From Phytophthora sp. 'mugwort' (lineage: Eukaryota > Oomycota > Peronosporomycetes > Peronosporales > Peronosporaceae): DNA of 64,000 bases. Position numbers and translations under genes: made by a program. The DNA lies in the NCBI GenBank assembly GCA_033558025.1, contig JAUCEF010000003.1, forward strand, positions 2,816,001-2,880,000. The letters are read 5' to 3'. A model generated the notes under the pieces. The model did not search any database and had not been told where the DNA came from. It saw nothing but the letters and a program-made list of their open reading frames with translations. Of the stretch, positions 1 to 10,067 are shown one piece after another (positions within the stretch are counted from its first letter, which is position 1; each line of letters begins with the position of its first letter).

Positions 1-3000
1 GAGTTGGTTGACGACACGGTCATGTAAATACTGAGTAAACAAATAGACCCATTTCGTGACCCACGTTGACAGCGCCTGTTTAATCGGGAGCGAGTTGACC
101 CGCACAAAACCCACATCTTTGACATGTTTGGATTCCGAAATTTCATTCTGAAGACCGAGGAAAAAGCTAATTTTCTCTTGAAAACGGTCGAGGTTGAGAA
201 GCTGCGCGGGCATCGGTGGAGGTGTAGCCATCGCTGAGCCAGTAGAGATGATCGACGACTTGGAGACACTTCGCTCGGATATTGCGATAGATTTTAAAGT
301 CGAAGATGAAACCAAAGTATCTGCGTAGACAATTCGACCATGAGAATTTTGTTCATCTGCGTACGGATACGGAGACCACGCGGTGGCGAGAAAGTCGTGA
401 AAGATTTGGGGCAAGTCTGTCGTCCATAGATATTCGTATTTGGTGAGTGCTTGGCGGAATGCGGTACAGGCTGTTTGATTCTGGTCAAGAAAGGACCAAA
501 TATCAGCAATGAGCACTTGAATTTGCACATTTTCTCGCATTTCTTTCAGGTAGGAGCCCTCCGAGCTGTCCAATCGCTTGAAAACTGTCGAACAATGGAG
601 AATCGCTTCCATTCGCCGCATAATCAGGTCTTCCACGCCATTTTTCGCTGCTGTGCTCTGGATAGGGGGGAAATAGACAATCTCTTTTCCGTACAGATCC
701 AATTCCACTTCAAGTAACGCTGGAATGTCCTCACTTTCAATACGTTTCGGGTCTAACTGCTCTCGCAACTGTCCAAGAGACTGAAGAATGACACGAGCGA
801 GTCCGTCCTCTACAATTCCACTGACATAATCGACGTACGCTCTCCAATCGGGGCTTCCTTGAGCCACTCGGAGATGCTTGAGAGTATCCTTAAGTAGCCG
901 ATGAATCTCATTGCCTCCTTCCTTGATCAAATGATACTTTTGTTGACACAAAGTTTTCTGATATTCTTCAAATTCTTCTACTGATAAAGCTTTGCTCTTT
1001 CGCTCAAACAGAAGCGGCGATGCATTCCATATCTCCAACAGTGCAGCGACCCGGTTTTGGTGCGTCTTTAACTGACTCAATAAGGCGTTGGCCTCATTCA
1101 CTACCGCCATTGATTCTTTCAAAAAGACGTCGATCCCATGGGATTTCCAGTTTAGCGCCTTAATCCCTTTGGTTAACACTTGATCCATCCGTTCCAGATA
1201 ACCCTTGACAAGAGGTTTTTCCACAGGTAACAAGGTCGAATGGATCGTGTTATACATATCAACAATAAGCTCCAAATTGCCAGTCTGGCGTCGAAATACT
1301 TCAGCACGTTTATAGATCTCCAACGCATCTTCTGGGATATCCAACCCCAGCAAGAGGAAATATTTCACCTCACGTAATAATTGTACCAAAGCAGCATCAA
1401 AGTTGACGAAAAGTACCCCCGTACTGGGTTGAGTTGCCCCTGTTTGCTGTTGCTGGCCTTTGGTCCCTGAATTTGTCGATATTTCACTACTAGTCGCTCC
1501 AGGAACAGGCTCGCGTCTGATCAGTGGAAGCTTAAGCTTGGCCTTGGACGAAGTCTCGATCGAAATCCCCCATTGCTTGACGTTTTGCACCTCATATTCC
1601 TGCAGCATTGCCATCACGTTCGTATACAATTTCAAAGCTTCTTTGGAATCCTCTCGTTCCAGCACAATCCTGGGCGAAATCTGCTTGAGTTTCTCCATTG
1701 GGAATTTCAGACGCTCTCCCAGGCCACGACACCACGTGACTGCACCAGCAAATGGCGGGAGATTGGGTGAAATGGGCGGATGCTCTCGATTCTCAATGAA
1801 AATCTGCTGCACCACGTGCAGATCACTCGCATACGACGCAATCAACGACGTGTGTTTCCTCTCTAACTCGTTTTTAATAATCTGTCGGTCCAGTAGATCC
1901 TCAAAGCAGTCCAAACACTTGAATCGTCCCACAATTGTCTTGGCATCGTCGAATGCTTGATTGATGACGGACGCTAACCGTCTCTCGAGCTCTTTGTTCT
2001 TGGAGCGAAAGGCGTAGAAATCGTCTTCAAAGTGTTTCGCATCGAGATCCATGAGGTCATACTGGACGTTCTTCATCTGTGCTAGAGTTTCTTCAAAGTC
2101 GGCATAGATTTGATGCACGCTTGTCGTCAATGTTTTCCCCTTTGTGCCTCCAATCTCCATCGACGCGAGTTTCTGGAACTGAGAAATGGTCTGTGTCAGT
2201 TCTAATACATCATGGCATCTCTCGAGAAAAGCATCGAGACGGATAAACAAAGCATTATTCTGTATTCGCCATGGATTGGCTGGCACTTCGGTCACGGATT
2301 TCGCCTTGTAGTCAAAGTAGACGCTCTTAAAGTGCGCACAGACCTGCAGCGACACTTGCAGCCGTCGATTGGCCTGCTCCAGCTCGCCTTGATCAAGCAG
2401 TTGGAAGAGTTTCTCACCATTTAAATGCCTCATGGCCTTGTTGATAATTTCATTGCAAATTTGACGAATCAACACCACAAGTCGAGCTGGTGTATTGTAG
2501 AATCGACTCGACTTCCAGATGAGTAGAATCGAGTGACAGATTGGTCGAAAGAGATTTTGGAGTTCTGGTAGAGTTGGGGCGTTCGTTAATTGGTCAAACC
2601 ACGTGGCAAGAGGCCAAAGATAGTGCTTGTTATCATTCGCTTCGGCTCTCGCAAGGAATACTTCTTTACAGAGTTTCGCAAAGGGTACATTGTATGTGCT
2701 CTTGGACGTATCCAGATACTGTAGCACCTTACGAATACTCTCGGACTGTAGCTGGGCGAAAATCGAGTTGAGATTCTTAGCTTTGGCAGCCCAAAAGTGC
2801 AATTCTTCCATGGGACCTTGATGTCCGTGGTTCAGTAGCGCTTCGGAGTCTTGTTTAAGAATATTCTTAATCTGTTTTGTCCAAGTAATGAGACATCCTT
2901 CCAAGCTGTGCACTTGGTCTTTGCCTAGTCCGTTCACTGTGTTCAAATCCGACGGTCGTTTGGTCAAGAATGAGTGCGAATTGGACGCGTCTCCTTCGGG

Positions 3001-3651
3001 TGACGACGTCTTGACAGCATTCTCCATCACAATCTGATCCCACGGAAGAGGTAAACATGTGGCACCTTTTGTCTGTCCTAGAGTAATCTGTAAGCTCGAA
3101 AAGAAGCCATGCACATTGTTAATGATGGACGTGGTGACCATCTCGGGCCACAGTTGCTGGTTGCGTGGGTTCCCAATCAACGGCACGAAGACGTCGTGCA
3201 GCAGCAGAGCCAGCGACTCGAGCGCGTTCTTTTCCAAGGTGCCCGAGATGAGCTCGTCCTGGTAATTGGTCGCACTCACGGACGTCTTGACCGTCTTGAT
3301 CAGGTACAGGACTGTGACCAGCGTGTGGTTCCTATTCTTCCTAGCGTCACCAAAAAGATTCGCTGGAGGTGTCGCGTACACGTCCACGACGCCGCTAGTC
3401 TCGTCTCCGTGGTCTGTGAACAACAGCAGTCGCGCATCAGGTAAGTGCAAGAAGTCGAAGAGTCTCGAGGCCACGACGTCCGTCGCAAATTTGCGGTGAA
3501 GTGCGTCCATCTTGACACCCGGGAACGTGCGCACCACGTGGCGACGGATGAACTCGACCCTCGCATCGTCTTGGGGCGTACTGCCCACCTCCTTCTCGGA
3601 CGCCAACGTGTTGGCCGTGTTGGACCGCGTCCACGCTCTGTCCGTCGCCAT
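1..3651 (-). CDS. Axonemal dynein heavy chain, N-terminal part (runs off left edge)
   Basis: One frame stays open from an ATG at 3651 down to base 1, giving 1217 codons with no stop, so this is the 5' part of a very large gene. Dynein heavy chains are AAA+ motors of over 4000 aa, and only the cargo-binding tail is here. Around residues 560-660 the protein has the DHC_N1 pattern: FKCLDCFEDLLDRQ, then a repeated ELERKHTSLIASYASDL stretch, then PPISPNLPPFAGAVTWCRGL, which is the stem region that binds intermediate chains and neighbouring heavy chains. The ATG chosen is the first in frame after upstream stops. No intron is needed in the visible part. An outer- or inner-arm axonemal chain is more likely than cytoplasmic dynein, but the subtype cannot be set without the motor. 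Likely role: zoospore flagellar beating. Confidence 0.88.
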   Translation of the reverse strand, partial: MATDRAWTRSNTANTLASEKEVGSTPQDDARVEFIRRHVVRTFPGVKMDALHRKFATDVVASRLFDFLHLPDARLLLFTDHGDETSGVVDVYATPPANLFGDARKNRNHTLVTVLYLIKTVKTSVSATNYQDELISGTLEKNALESLALLLHDVFVPLIGNPRNQQLWPEMVTTSIINNVHGFFSSLQITLGQTKGATCLPLPWDQIVMENAVKTSSPEGDASNSHSFLTKRPSDLNTVNGLGKDQVHSLEGCLITWTKQIKNILKQDSEALLNHGHQGPMEELHFWAAKAKNLNSIFAQLQSESIRKVLQYLDTSKSTYNVPFAKLCKEVFLARAEANDNKHYLWPLATWFDQLTNAPTLPELQNLFRPICHSILLIWKSSRFYNTPARLVVLIRQICNEIINKAMRHLNGEKLFQLLDQGELEQANRRLQVSLQVCAHFKSVYFDYKAKSVTEVPANPWRIQNNALFIRLDAFLERCHDVLELTQTISQFQKLASMEIGGTKGKTLTTSVHQIYADFEETLAQMKNVQYDLMDLDAKHFEDDFYAFRSKNKELERRLASVINQAFDDAKTIVGRFKCLDCFEDLLDRQIIKNELERKHTSLIASYASDLHVVQQIFIENREHPPISPNLPPFAGAVTWCRGLGERLKFPMEKLKQISPRIVLEREDSKEALKLYTNVMAMLQEYEVQNVKQWGISIETSSKAKLKLPLIRREPVPGATSSEISTNSGTKGQQQQTGATQPSTGVLFVNFDAALVQLLREVKYFLLLGLDIPEDALEIYKRAEVFRRQTGNLELIVDMYNTIHSTLLPVEKPLVKGYLERMDQVLTKGIKALNWKSHGIDVFLKESMAVVNEANALLSQLKTHQNRVAALLEIWNASPLLFERKSKALSVEEFEEYQKTLCQQKYHLIKEGGNEIHRLLKDTLKHLRVAQGSPDWRAYVDYVSGIVEDGLARVILQSLGQLREQLDPKRIESEDIPALLEVELDLYGKEIVYFPPIQSTAAKNGVEDLIMRRMEAILHCSTVFKRLDSSEGSYLKEMRENVQIQVLIADIWSFLDQNQTACTAFRQALTKYEYLWTTDLPQIFHDFLATAWSPYPYADEQNSHGRIVYADTLVSSSTLKSIAISERSVSKSSIISTGSAMATPPPMPAQLLNLDRFQEKISFFLGLQNEISESKHVKDVGFVRVNSLPIKQALSTWVTKWVYLFTQYLHDRVVNQL

Positions 3652-3810
3652 GACTGAGCGCTAGTTCCTTTGTAAAGATCGCAGCGCCGCTTGATAGCAA
3701 TAAGAACTGCCCATTAGTAGAGACGCCCTTCCGTTGGCCCGCCCCTTCATTGCGAGGAGCTATTATGTAAACTCCGGACAATCCTCTCCGTAGTAATAAT
3801 TCCGAGACCG

Positions 3811-3888
3811 CTCAATACTGTAAGTGTGATCGTAACGGAAGTTGAAATCATAACTCAATAGTGATCGAAACGAAAGTTGAAATCATAA
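3811..3888. repeat. Two-copy tandem repeat upstream of the dynein gene
   Basis: The block CTCAATA - GTGATCG - AACG - AAGTTGAAATCATAA occurs twice, at about 3811-3853 and 3854-3888, with a short extra spacer in the first copy. It lies 160-240 bp upstream of the dynein ATG. It may be simple duplication or a duplicated upstream element; nothing else supports function. Confidence 0.55.
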
Positions 3889-4400
3889 AAAAGGTTTTTG
3901 GCTAAAACGTGCTGGCATAAGAAACGTTTGTTTACCCAAGGTTTATTTCAGCAACAGCGGGTGTTTTTGAACGCAGGTGCTGCTGAAACAAACATATAAG
4001 ATTAAAGAGGTTTTCACCAACAGCTGGTGATTTTAACGAGACTGTTGTAAAATTTCTCATTAAGTGTAGTAAGTAGTTGTGCATTACTTAAATGTTAAAA
4101 GTAAAATTTGTAAATAATAGTATGAGGTCGGTGGGATGTACTAAGTACATCTACTTAATACTTGAATTACTTAATACTTAGGTCACATCGCCTAGAACTC
4201 AATCCACCGCCCCACTTGTACATCCAGTTGAAACTCTTCAATGATACGTCTGTCACCGGCTCGTTCGACACTCATCCTCTTCGTCCTTCCGTTCGCACGT
4301 CTTCACTCGTCCGGATTCACTCACTCGCCCTCGTTGTCCATCCCATCGTATGCCTTCACTCGTCCGTCACTACTCGCTCGTTCTGTCCGCTGTATGTGAG

Positions 4401-4577
4401 GCGGAAGCCCGTCAGTGGGACTCCTTACTCGCGGACATGTTGAACCACGACAGGGAACAGACGTCCGGAGCGTTGGCGACCTTCACGACTGCAGATTCAA
4501 GCGATCGCGGGGTGGAAACCCGTCAGCGGGGCTCCTTTCCCGCGGCCATGTTGAACCGTAGCCGGGAAGAGACGCCT
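4401..4577 (+). repeat. Diverged direct duplication of about 65 bp
   Basis: Two segments (about 4400-4466 and 4510-4575) align without gaps over most of their length, sharing CCCGTCAG, GCGG and CATGTTGAACC blocks. In one plus frame both copies read RQ-x-x-S-x-x-A-x-MLN-x-x-RE-x-T, so the unit may once have been coding (4350-4592 is open). No family is recognised. Confidence 0.5.
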
Positions 4578-5169
4578 GTGGCCCGAAGGTAAGGCCACAA
4601 GCTCAAGGCTTCATCTTGATGTCTTACAATCCGCCGCCGGCGTGCTCGGCCATTACTGGCTTCAGTCTCCACCACTTTCACGCCCATACGCCAAGTTCCC
4701 GGCTCCATTTGCCGATCGCTTAGCGGGCGTTGCCTTATGTCTGCTGTATCCGAAGGCGGTGTGGATTTTTGAACCCAGGCGGGGCCCCACGTTAGCGGAC
4801 AGGCAGGTGAAGAACGCGACACGCTACCGACGCTTACGCGTGTTATGGCATGCACGACATCACTGGACTACTCTTTGGATCGAGAGTTCTAGAGCGGCGC
4901 CACACTCCCGAGCCGCGCGTAACACCAGGCCTACAAGCCCATGAGACGACGGCTGGGAGGCTTGCCCCTCTAGACCACGACCCGCATCTCTCCTACTGAA
5001 GTGCCCGGTCAAGCAGTCTCAAGAACTACCGGGTCTAACCGTGCTTCCAAGCCTACAGCCCATGAGACGGCGCCCATAGCCCCCAAGACCACCAGTCCAG
5101 TCACAAGACCAGATATCCCAACCTTCGCGGCCAAACCCCAAACATCGTCCGAAAGGTCTGGTTGGCCCG

Positions 5170-5224
5170 GGGATTGAACCCTGGCCGCTTCCGTCCGACA
5201 CTGGATGCTTAACCAGCTGAGCTA
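5170..5224 (-). mobile_element. tRNA-derived SINE-like head (pol III A and B boxes)
   Basis: On the minus strand a perfect A box (TAGCTCAGCTGG, 5213-5224) is followed by a perfect B box (GGTTCAATCCC, 5170-5180), at roughly tRNA spacing. The flanks do not form a tRNA: the acceptor ends are not complementary, the D and anticodon stems are poor, and the T stem has a mismatch. This combination is typical of a tRNA-derived SINE head or an old tRNA pseudogene. The body would extend to lower coordinates; its 3' end was not found. Confidence 0.5.
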
Positions 5225-5239
5225 TCTGAGCTCACTAGA

Positions 5240-6127
5240 AGTACGTGGCTCACCACCACCTGGTTCATCGGGTTATACTTGGTTTTTGTATAGACCCCAT
5301 CGGAAAGGTCCTGCAAATGTCCAACTCGGCCCAGAGACGTCTCCGGACGTCCACCAGTTTCCTCCTGGACACTAAAATGGGTCCTTCAGGGTACCCACTT
5401 TCGAGAAAATGGACCTTTTTTGGACACCAATCGGATACTTCGTACCCAGTTTTTGGGTCCACATGACCCAAATCGATCCCAAATAGCAAGTAGGGTAGCT
5501 AAGTAGGTTGCTTACTAGCCTTAAAGTGTAATGAATTTGTGTTAATCTGTCCGCTGTATGTCTTCACCCGTACATCTTTCTGGTATTTCTTCACTCGTAT
5601 GTCTTCTCGTATACCATCACTCGTATGCCCTTGTCGCTTATCGCTAATTCTTCGCCCGTTGCGCTGCCTGTGCTCGTCGCCGCAATGTCCAAACTGGCCG
5701 TCTGTGTTCTCTGGCGTGCTGAACTTCACTCACTGTGCTTCGTCAGCCACCAATGCCGCCTCAGATCTTCTGTGGCTTCACGTTCGTCGCGTCCTTCCTG
5801 AGCGAAGATCTCGATTGTCCGGCTTTCGGGGCGGGTTGCAGATCGAAGTATACGACTGTTCAGCGTAGTCCTAACTTTCGGGACCAGCTGTCGGTCTTCG
5901 TCCCCGTTGCTTCGCTGTTCCTCATACGCCCATCAGCACAAGCCAGTTCTGCCTCATACCTGTTACACGCCTTCCCCCACCCCAGCGTCTTCCACGACTC
6001 TGTCGGCTCGGATGAGCCGGTCGTATTCTTCGACAGAGACCCAACGTCTTCCGTCGTCTGCGTTATCGGTGTTGTGCCAACGCGACGATATCTTGCGATG
6101 TTGAAGACTAACTGACTTCGCCTGAAC
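5240..6127. other. No supported gene; probable degraded 5' part of the gypsy element
   Basis: Several open frames of 65-126 codons overlap here on both strands, none with a recognisable domain. The position just upstream of the gypsy pol remnant makes decayed gag the simplest idea, but no gag motif was seen. Confidence 0.4.
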
Positions 6128-7966
6128 ATGGTTTCTGTGATAGCCCAACATGTCGGAGACGCTGCGAAAGAAAGGGGGGATGCAGCTGTCGCTGCAGCAA
6201 AGTCTGTGGGCTACGTTACCTCTATCGTGGAAACACTTCCTCCACGACCTGAAGGGCGGCGAGATCGAGCAATGTGCGTGATCGTAGCGGATGACGCTGC
6301 AGCCCTCGCAGCGGTCGAGGTCAAGGACGAAGACTCCGCTTCCGACGCTCGGACGCGCCAGAAAAGGGGCAGAGCAGAAGAGCGCACTACGCTGCCCAGT
6401 CGTTGCCGGCACTAGAAGCGTCCGGCAACCCTGCTGCTCCGCTCGTTCTCAAGTTCATCGATGTCTTCTCGGACAAGGTCCCAGGCACGTTGCCTTCAGA
6501 CCGTGGAGTTCGGCATGAGATCGATCCCACGCCTGATGTGAAGTATTGCGTAACGCGGCAGTGGTCACTTCCACGCGATCATTTCGAAGCCATCGACTCC
6601 TTCATCGAGGGCCGCCGTCAGGCTGGTCATGTGCGCTAGAGTTTGTCGCCGCATTCCAGCCCAACGTTCTGCGTAAAGAAGGCTACCGGCGGATGGCGGA
6701 TCGTTCACGCCTTCAACAAGCCGAACGATGTCACCATCCCGGCACAGACCCCGGTTCCGGAGGAGGATATGCTGTTGGACACCATGTCTGGCAGTACCCA
6801 GTACAGCACGATTGACTTGATGGACGGCTTCTACCAAATCATGATGCGCGAAGACGACGTGCCGTTGACTGCTGGTAGCACGCGTAGTAAAATGTTGTGG
6901 GATGGCTCGTACTGCTACAGGGCTCAGGAACACCCCGGCCACCGTCAACCGGATGGTCTGCAATATGCTGCGACCATTCCGTGACTTCGCGCCGAGCTAC
7001 TTCGATGACATCTTTATCCACAGTCATGCCGAGCGCGGCATGACCGATGTTGAGGTGCATCTGAATCACCTCCGCTAAGCGTTCGAAGTGATGCGAGAGA
7101 ACAAGCTATACGCCAACTTGAAGAAGTGTACTTCTGCGCTCCCGAGATCCCAATGCTCGGGAACTACGTCAGCAAGGAAGGCGCTCGTGCTGACCCGGAG
7201 AAGTTGGAAGCTATCTGCGCATGGCCGGCGCCATTGGACCAGAAGCAACTTAGCCAGTGGCTAGGGCTGGCGACCTACCTCCATCACTATTCGAACAACT
7301 TCGCTTCGACTGCCCGTCCATTGTCGTAGCTCCTTAAGGCCGACGCCACGTGGTCATGGCGTCCTGAGCACTGATCGGCCTTCGACGCGGTGAAACATAG
7401 CTTGTCCACCGCACCCGTCTGGATGTTGGCCGATCATTCGAAGCCCTGCCATGTGGTGTGTGACGCCAGCGGCTTCGCGATCGGATGCGCGCATATGTAG
7501 CACGACGATGAGGGGCGCAAGCGAGTGGTGAGTTATCAGTAGCGTCAGCTAAAGCCAGCAGAGCGGAATTACCGTGTCCACGACAACGAACAGCTGGCCA
7601 TGCGCTACGCACTCATCAAGTTTGGGGGTTTACCTCCTGGGCGAACATACGTTCGCCCTGTACACCGACCACGCGTCGCTGCGGACAGCGACGAAGACCC
7701 TTCCCTTGTCCCAGCGCATGACGCGCTGGCTATCGCTCTTTTCAGAGTACAATTTCGTCGTTCGCTACAAGCCTGGCAAGATCAACATCCTCACCGACGC
7801 GCTCTCACGTCGGCCGGACTACGCGCAATCGGGTCGCCGTGCGGTTGGTGACGAGAACGATGACGAGTGTGCCGTGTGTATCGCCGAGGACGTCGCTGCA
7901 GTCGAGATCGCAGCCTATTCCAGCGGGCTACGAATGATATTCAAGCCTTGTCGATCAATCACATGA
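6128..7966 (+). pseudogene. Ty3/gypsy pol remnant (RT and RNase H)
   Basis: Joined frames read as gypsy pol in the normal order. The pre-RT spacer and RT start (FSDKVPGTLPSDRGVRHEID, about 6465-6530) are followed by RT finger and palm (SPHSSPTFCVKK, FNKPNDVTIPAQTPVPEEDM, STIDLMDGFYQIMMRE, about 6645-6850). Next come the RT thumb and connection (DPEKLEAICAWPAP, QWLGLATYLHHYS, about 7190-7310) and RNase H (FALYTDHASLRTATKTLPLS, KINILTDALSRRPDYA, about 7640-7830). Frames change at least four times and there are in-frame stops, for example after the RT core and in the connection region. No integrase or chromodomain is recognisable before 8250. It resembles the longer chromovirus at 37.8-47.9 kb and is inactive. 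Confidence 0.85.
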
Positions 7967-8354
7967 TCACGGTGCGCGTGACCGTGACACCCTTACCTCA
8001 CAGTACTCTCCATCGCTGGAAAAAGCTCCTCATTTCATCCTCGCTGATGGCGTCCACGAGCCACTGCAGTCATGCAGTGTACCCCTCTCAAGAAGTTCCT
8101 CGTACGTGCCAGCGGCGCTGTCCTCCGTGTTTATCGGCGCTCCGCGACTTCGAATCCGAACTGACCGGCTTCTCTCATCTGAAGGGTGGTGTGACGGGCT
8201 TCAGTCACACAGTTGCCATAGCGCTTCCGCGATGGCCAATCACCGTTTAGAGTAAATCTAATGGCTGGGACGGTATCGGCACTCGACATCGTCTCGTCAA
8301 TCAATCAGAGTTCAAATTTGCCTACTGCTTCCTATGCTAACAGTGTAAGCTAAA

Positions 8355-8375
8355 TAACGGGCTTTTAGCCCGTTA
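8355..8375. repeat. Perfect 9-bp hairpin
   Basis: TAACGGGCT, a TTT loop and AGCCCGTTA form a perfect stem-loop between the gypsy remnant and the LTR copy. A smaller CCGC-GAA-GCGG hairpin follows near 8400. This may be the tip of a degraded element; a bacterial-type terminator role is not expected in this genome. Confidence 0.45.
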
Positions 8376-8521
8376 CAGTTAACAACAGCACTGCTTGTTC
8401 CGCGAAGCGGGCGTCATACCAATCACTGAGGGCTGCAGACAAGACAATTCTTTTTACAGGGTCTGACATCACGAAATAACCAATTGTCTTCGAATTTCGA
8501 AGAAACCTCGAGGTTTGCATT

Positions 8522-9430
8522 TGTGGTATTGCAGATCCGGATAAGACGGAAATTGACCGGCAGCCGGAAGATCTACGTCGCCAGCGGCAGCCATAACAAC
8601 GTCAAGGTGATGGATCCGGACCATGCTACACGCCAGGTCTGTATATGGTACGGATCCTGGACCCGTCCCGTGGGGTGAGGTCTACGTACTAGATTCGATC
8701 AGTTTAGTGCACCCCGGGAAGATCCGTAGCTAAAGGGAGGTAGAGTGGAGACGGGTAGCCAGGAATAGGTCAGAGATGGGATCCTGGGTTATAAGTAGTC
8801 CGTAGGATAGGTTTTGGGATAGGATCCGAAGGTAGATAGGCTAAGGTATAAATCAGACCGAATTTGCACTGGAAGACAGACTTGACTATAGTATAGGGGA
8901 TTTCTATTGGCCCCATACATAGACCAAGTCTAAGCGTTGGCGATCTTCCTGCACACGTGGCAACCCTGGATAGCTTGGCCAGGTCGCGCTCGCCCTTTGG
9001 CTTCTCAACGCCCCTCAAGATCCCGCTATCGGAGGCGGCAAGCATCGTAAAGAACAAGGACAACTCCGATAAGGAGCAAGGACACCTCAAGAAGGAACAA
9101 CTCCGGATCTCGTATTCTATTACGGATCCACAAGGTCTACGCAAGAGCTCAAGACCAAACCAACACCGGATCTCGTGCGCAGGAATACCCACGCAGACCC
9201 CCCCCCCTCCTCCCCTCCCAAGTCCCCACAAGGACGTCCAAGTCCCCCCCCCCCCCCCCCCCAAGTGCGCATCCCATGTCAACGAGAGAGCAGTACCAGC
9301 CCACCGACGGGTACGCAAGGTGAACCACTCAGCAACTACATGGCCGGCGGAGTACCCCTCCGTTAGTCGGTGTCTGGCAGTGCGTGTGAGTTGGGATCCT
9401 ATTGAATTTCAGCGGATCCACTCCACCACA
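8522..9430 (+). mobile_element. LTR copy A (TGTGGT...ACCACA)
   Basis: This 909-bp block is homologous to 34623-35427. Similarity starts in both copies exactly at TGTGGTATTGCAG and stops at ACCACA, so the ends form a 6-bp inverted terminal repeat as expected of an LTR. No internal coding region adjoins it, so it may be a solo LTR, although the 5-bp flanks do not form a clear target duplication. Relative to copy B it has a 94-bp segment in the opposite orientation (8981-9074), about 100 bp of extra sequence after it, and a C19 run. Confidence 0.7.
9244..9262. repeat. C19 homopolymer
   Basis: A run of 19 C within the LTR, following another C-rich stretch near 9199-9220. LTR copy B lacks it (it has GGCCCACC at the same place), so it arose by expansion in this copy or is a read/assembly artefact. 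Confidence 0.8.
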
Positions 9431-10067
9431 AATTCGCCGAGACCGTTCTGAACGACCTGATTAATATTTCAATTTGGAAGGCGAGGGTGTGTCGGTTGCG
9501 GCGGCACTTCGAGCATTTGGGCAGTCTGAATGCGGCATATACAACGTTGAAATCAAGAACCCTCTCCGATTTTCTCTCGCTTTCAGCATTTCGGTGCTGG
9601 CTTGTCGTTTCAACAAGCGGCTGCTGTTATGCAGCAATACCACAAAGTTACACTGTCTACGGGTAAATAGTATATGTGCGAAAATAGTCTGAGTTCAAAA
9701 ATAGTCTAGATCAGACTATTTCTTGCGCAAGCAAATTTTCAACATTCACAAATAGTTGACTGGGAAAAGTTCATAATTAGTCTGATCTGAGCCGTGCGGA
9801 CAAGGGTGCAAGTCGCTAATCACCACGACTGGGTACGAGTGTCACTCATTGCATTTTTGCTTTTACAACAACTGTTTTTGCTGCATGGATTCTCGAAGGG
9901 CCGACCAAGTGCAAATATATATTTAGCCCCACAAGGTTACCCATTGGCGTGTTTGATGTTACATCCGCTTCGTGGCAAGGGTGAAGGACTGGACGGTAGA
10001 GTGCCTCAGCACACCCTCCTTCTATTTTTACGTCGTCACTTTCAGTTTACCCCCTTCATCTCAGAAG
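9431..10067. other. No gene; possible edge of a DNA transposon
   Basis: No protein similarity seen. The stretch 9683-9790 has repeated AATAGTCT/TAGTCTGA words and a 9-bp perfect hairpin (9699-9707 with 9713-9721, loop AGATC). It lies just upstream of the pogo-like transposase remnant and could be its terminal region; no matching right terminus was found. Confidence 0.4.

Larger units (their letters stand above)
3652..5160. other. Intergenic, no supported gene
   Basis: AT-rich up to about 4160, then GC-rich. Several short open frames overlap on both strands from 4160 to 4950, but none has a recognisable domain and no frame is preferred. It contains the two small tandem duplications listed separately (3811-3888 and 4401-4577). 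The dynein promoter should lie in 3652-3900; no clear Inr/FPR element was found. Confidence 0.6.

Noticed and set aside
5019..5201. Possible functional tRNA gene on the minus strand
   Set aside because: Pol III boxes are present but acceptor, D and anticodon stems do not pair.
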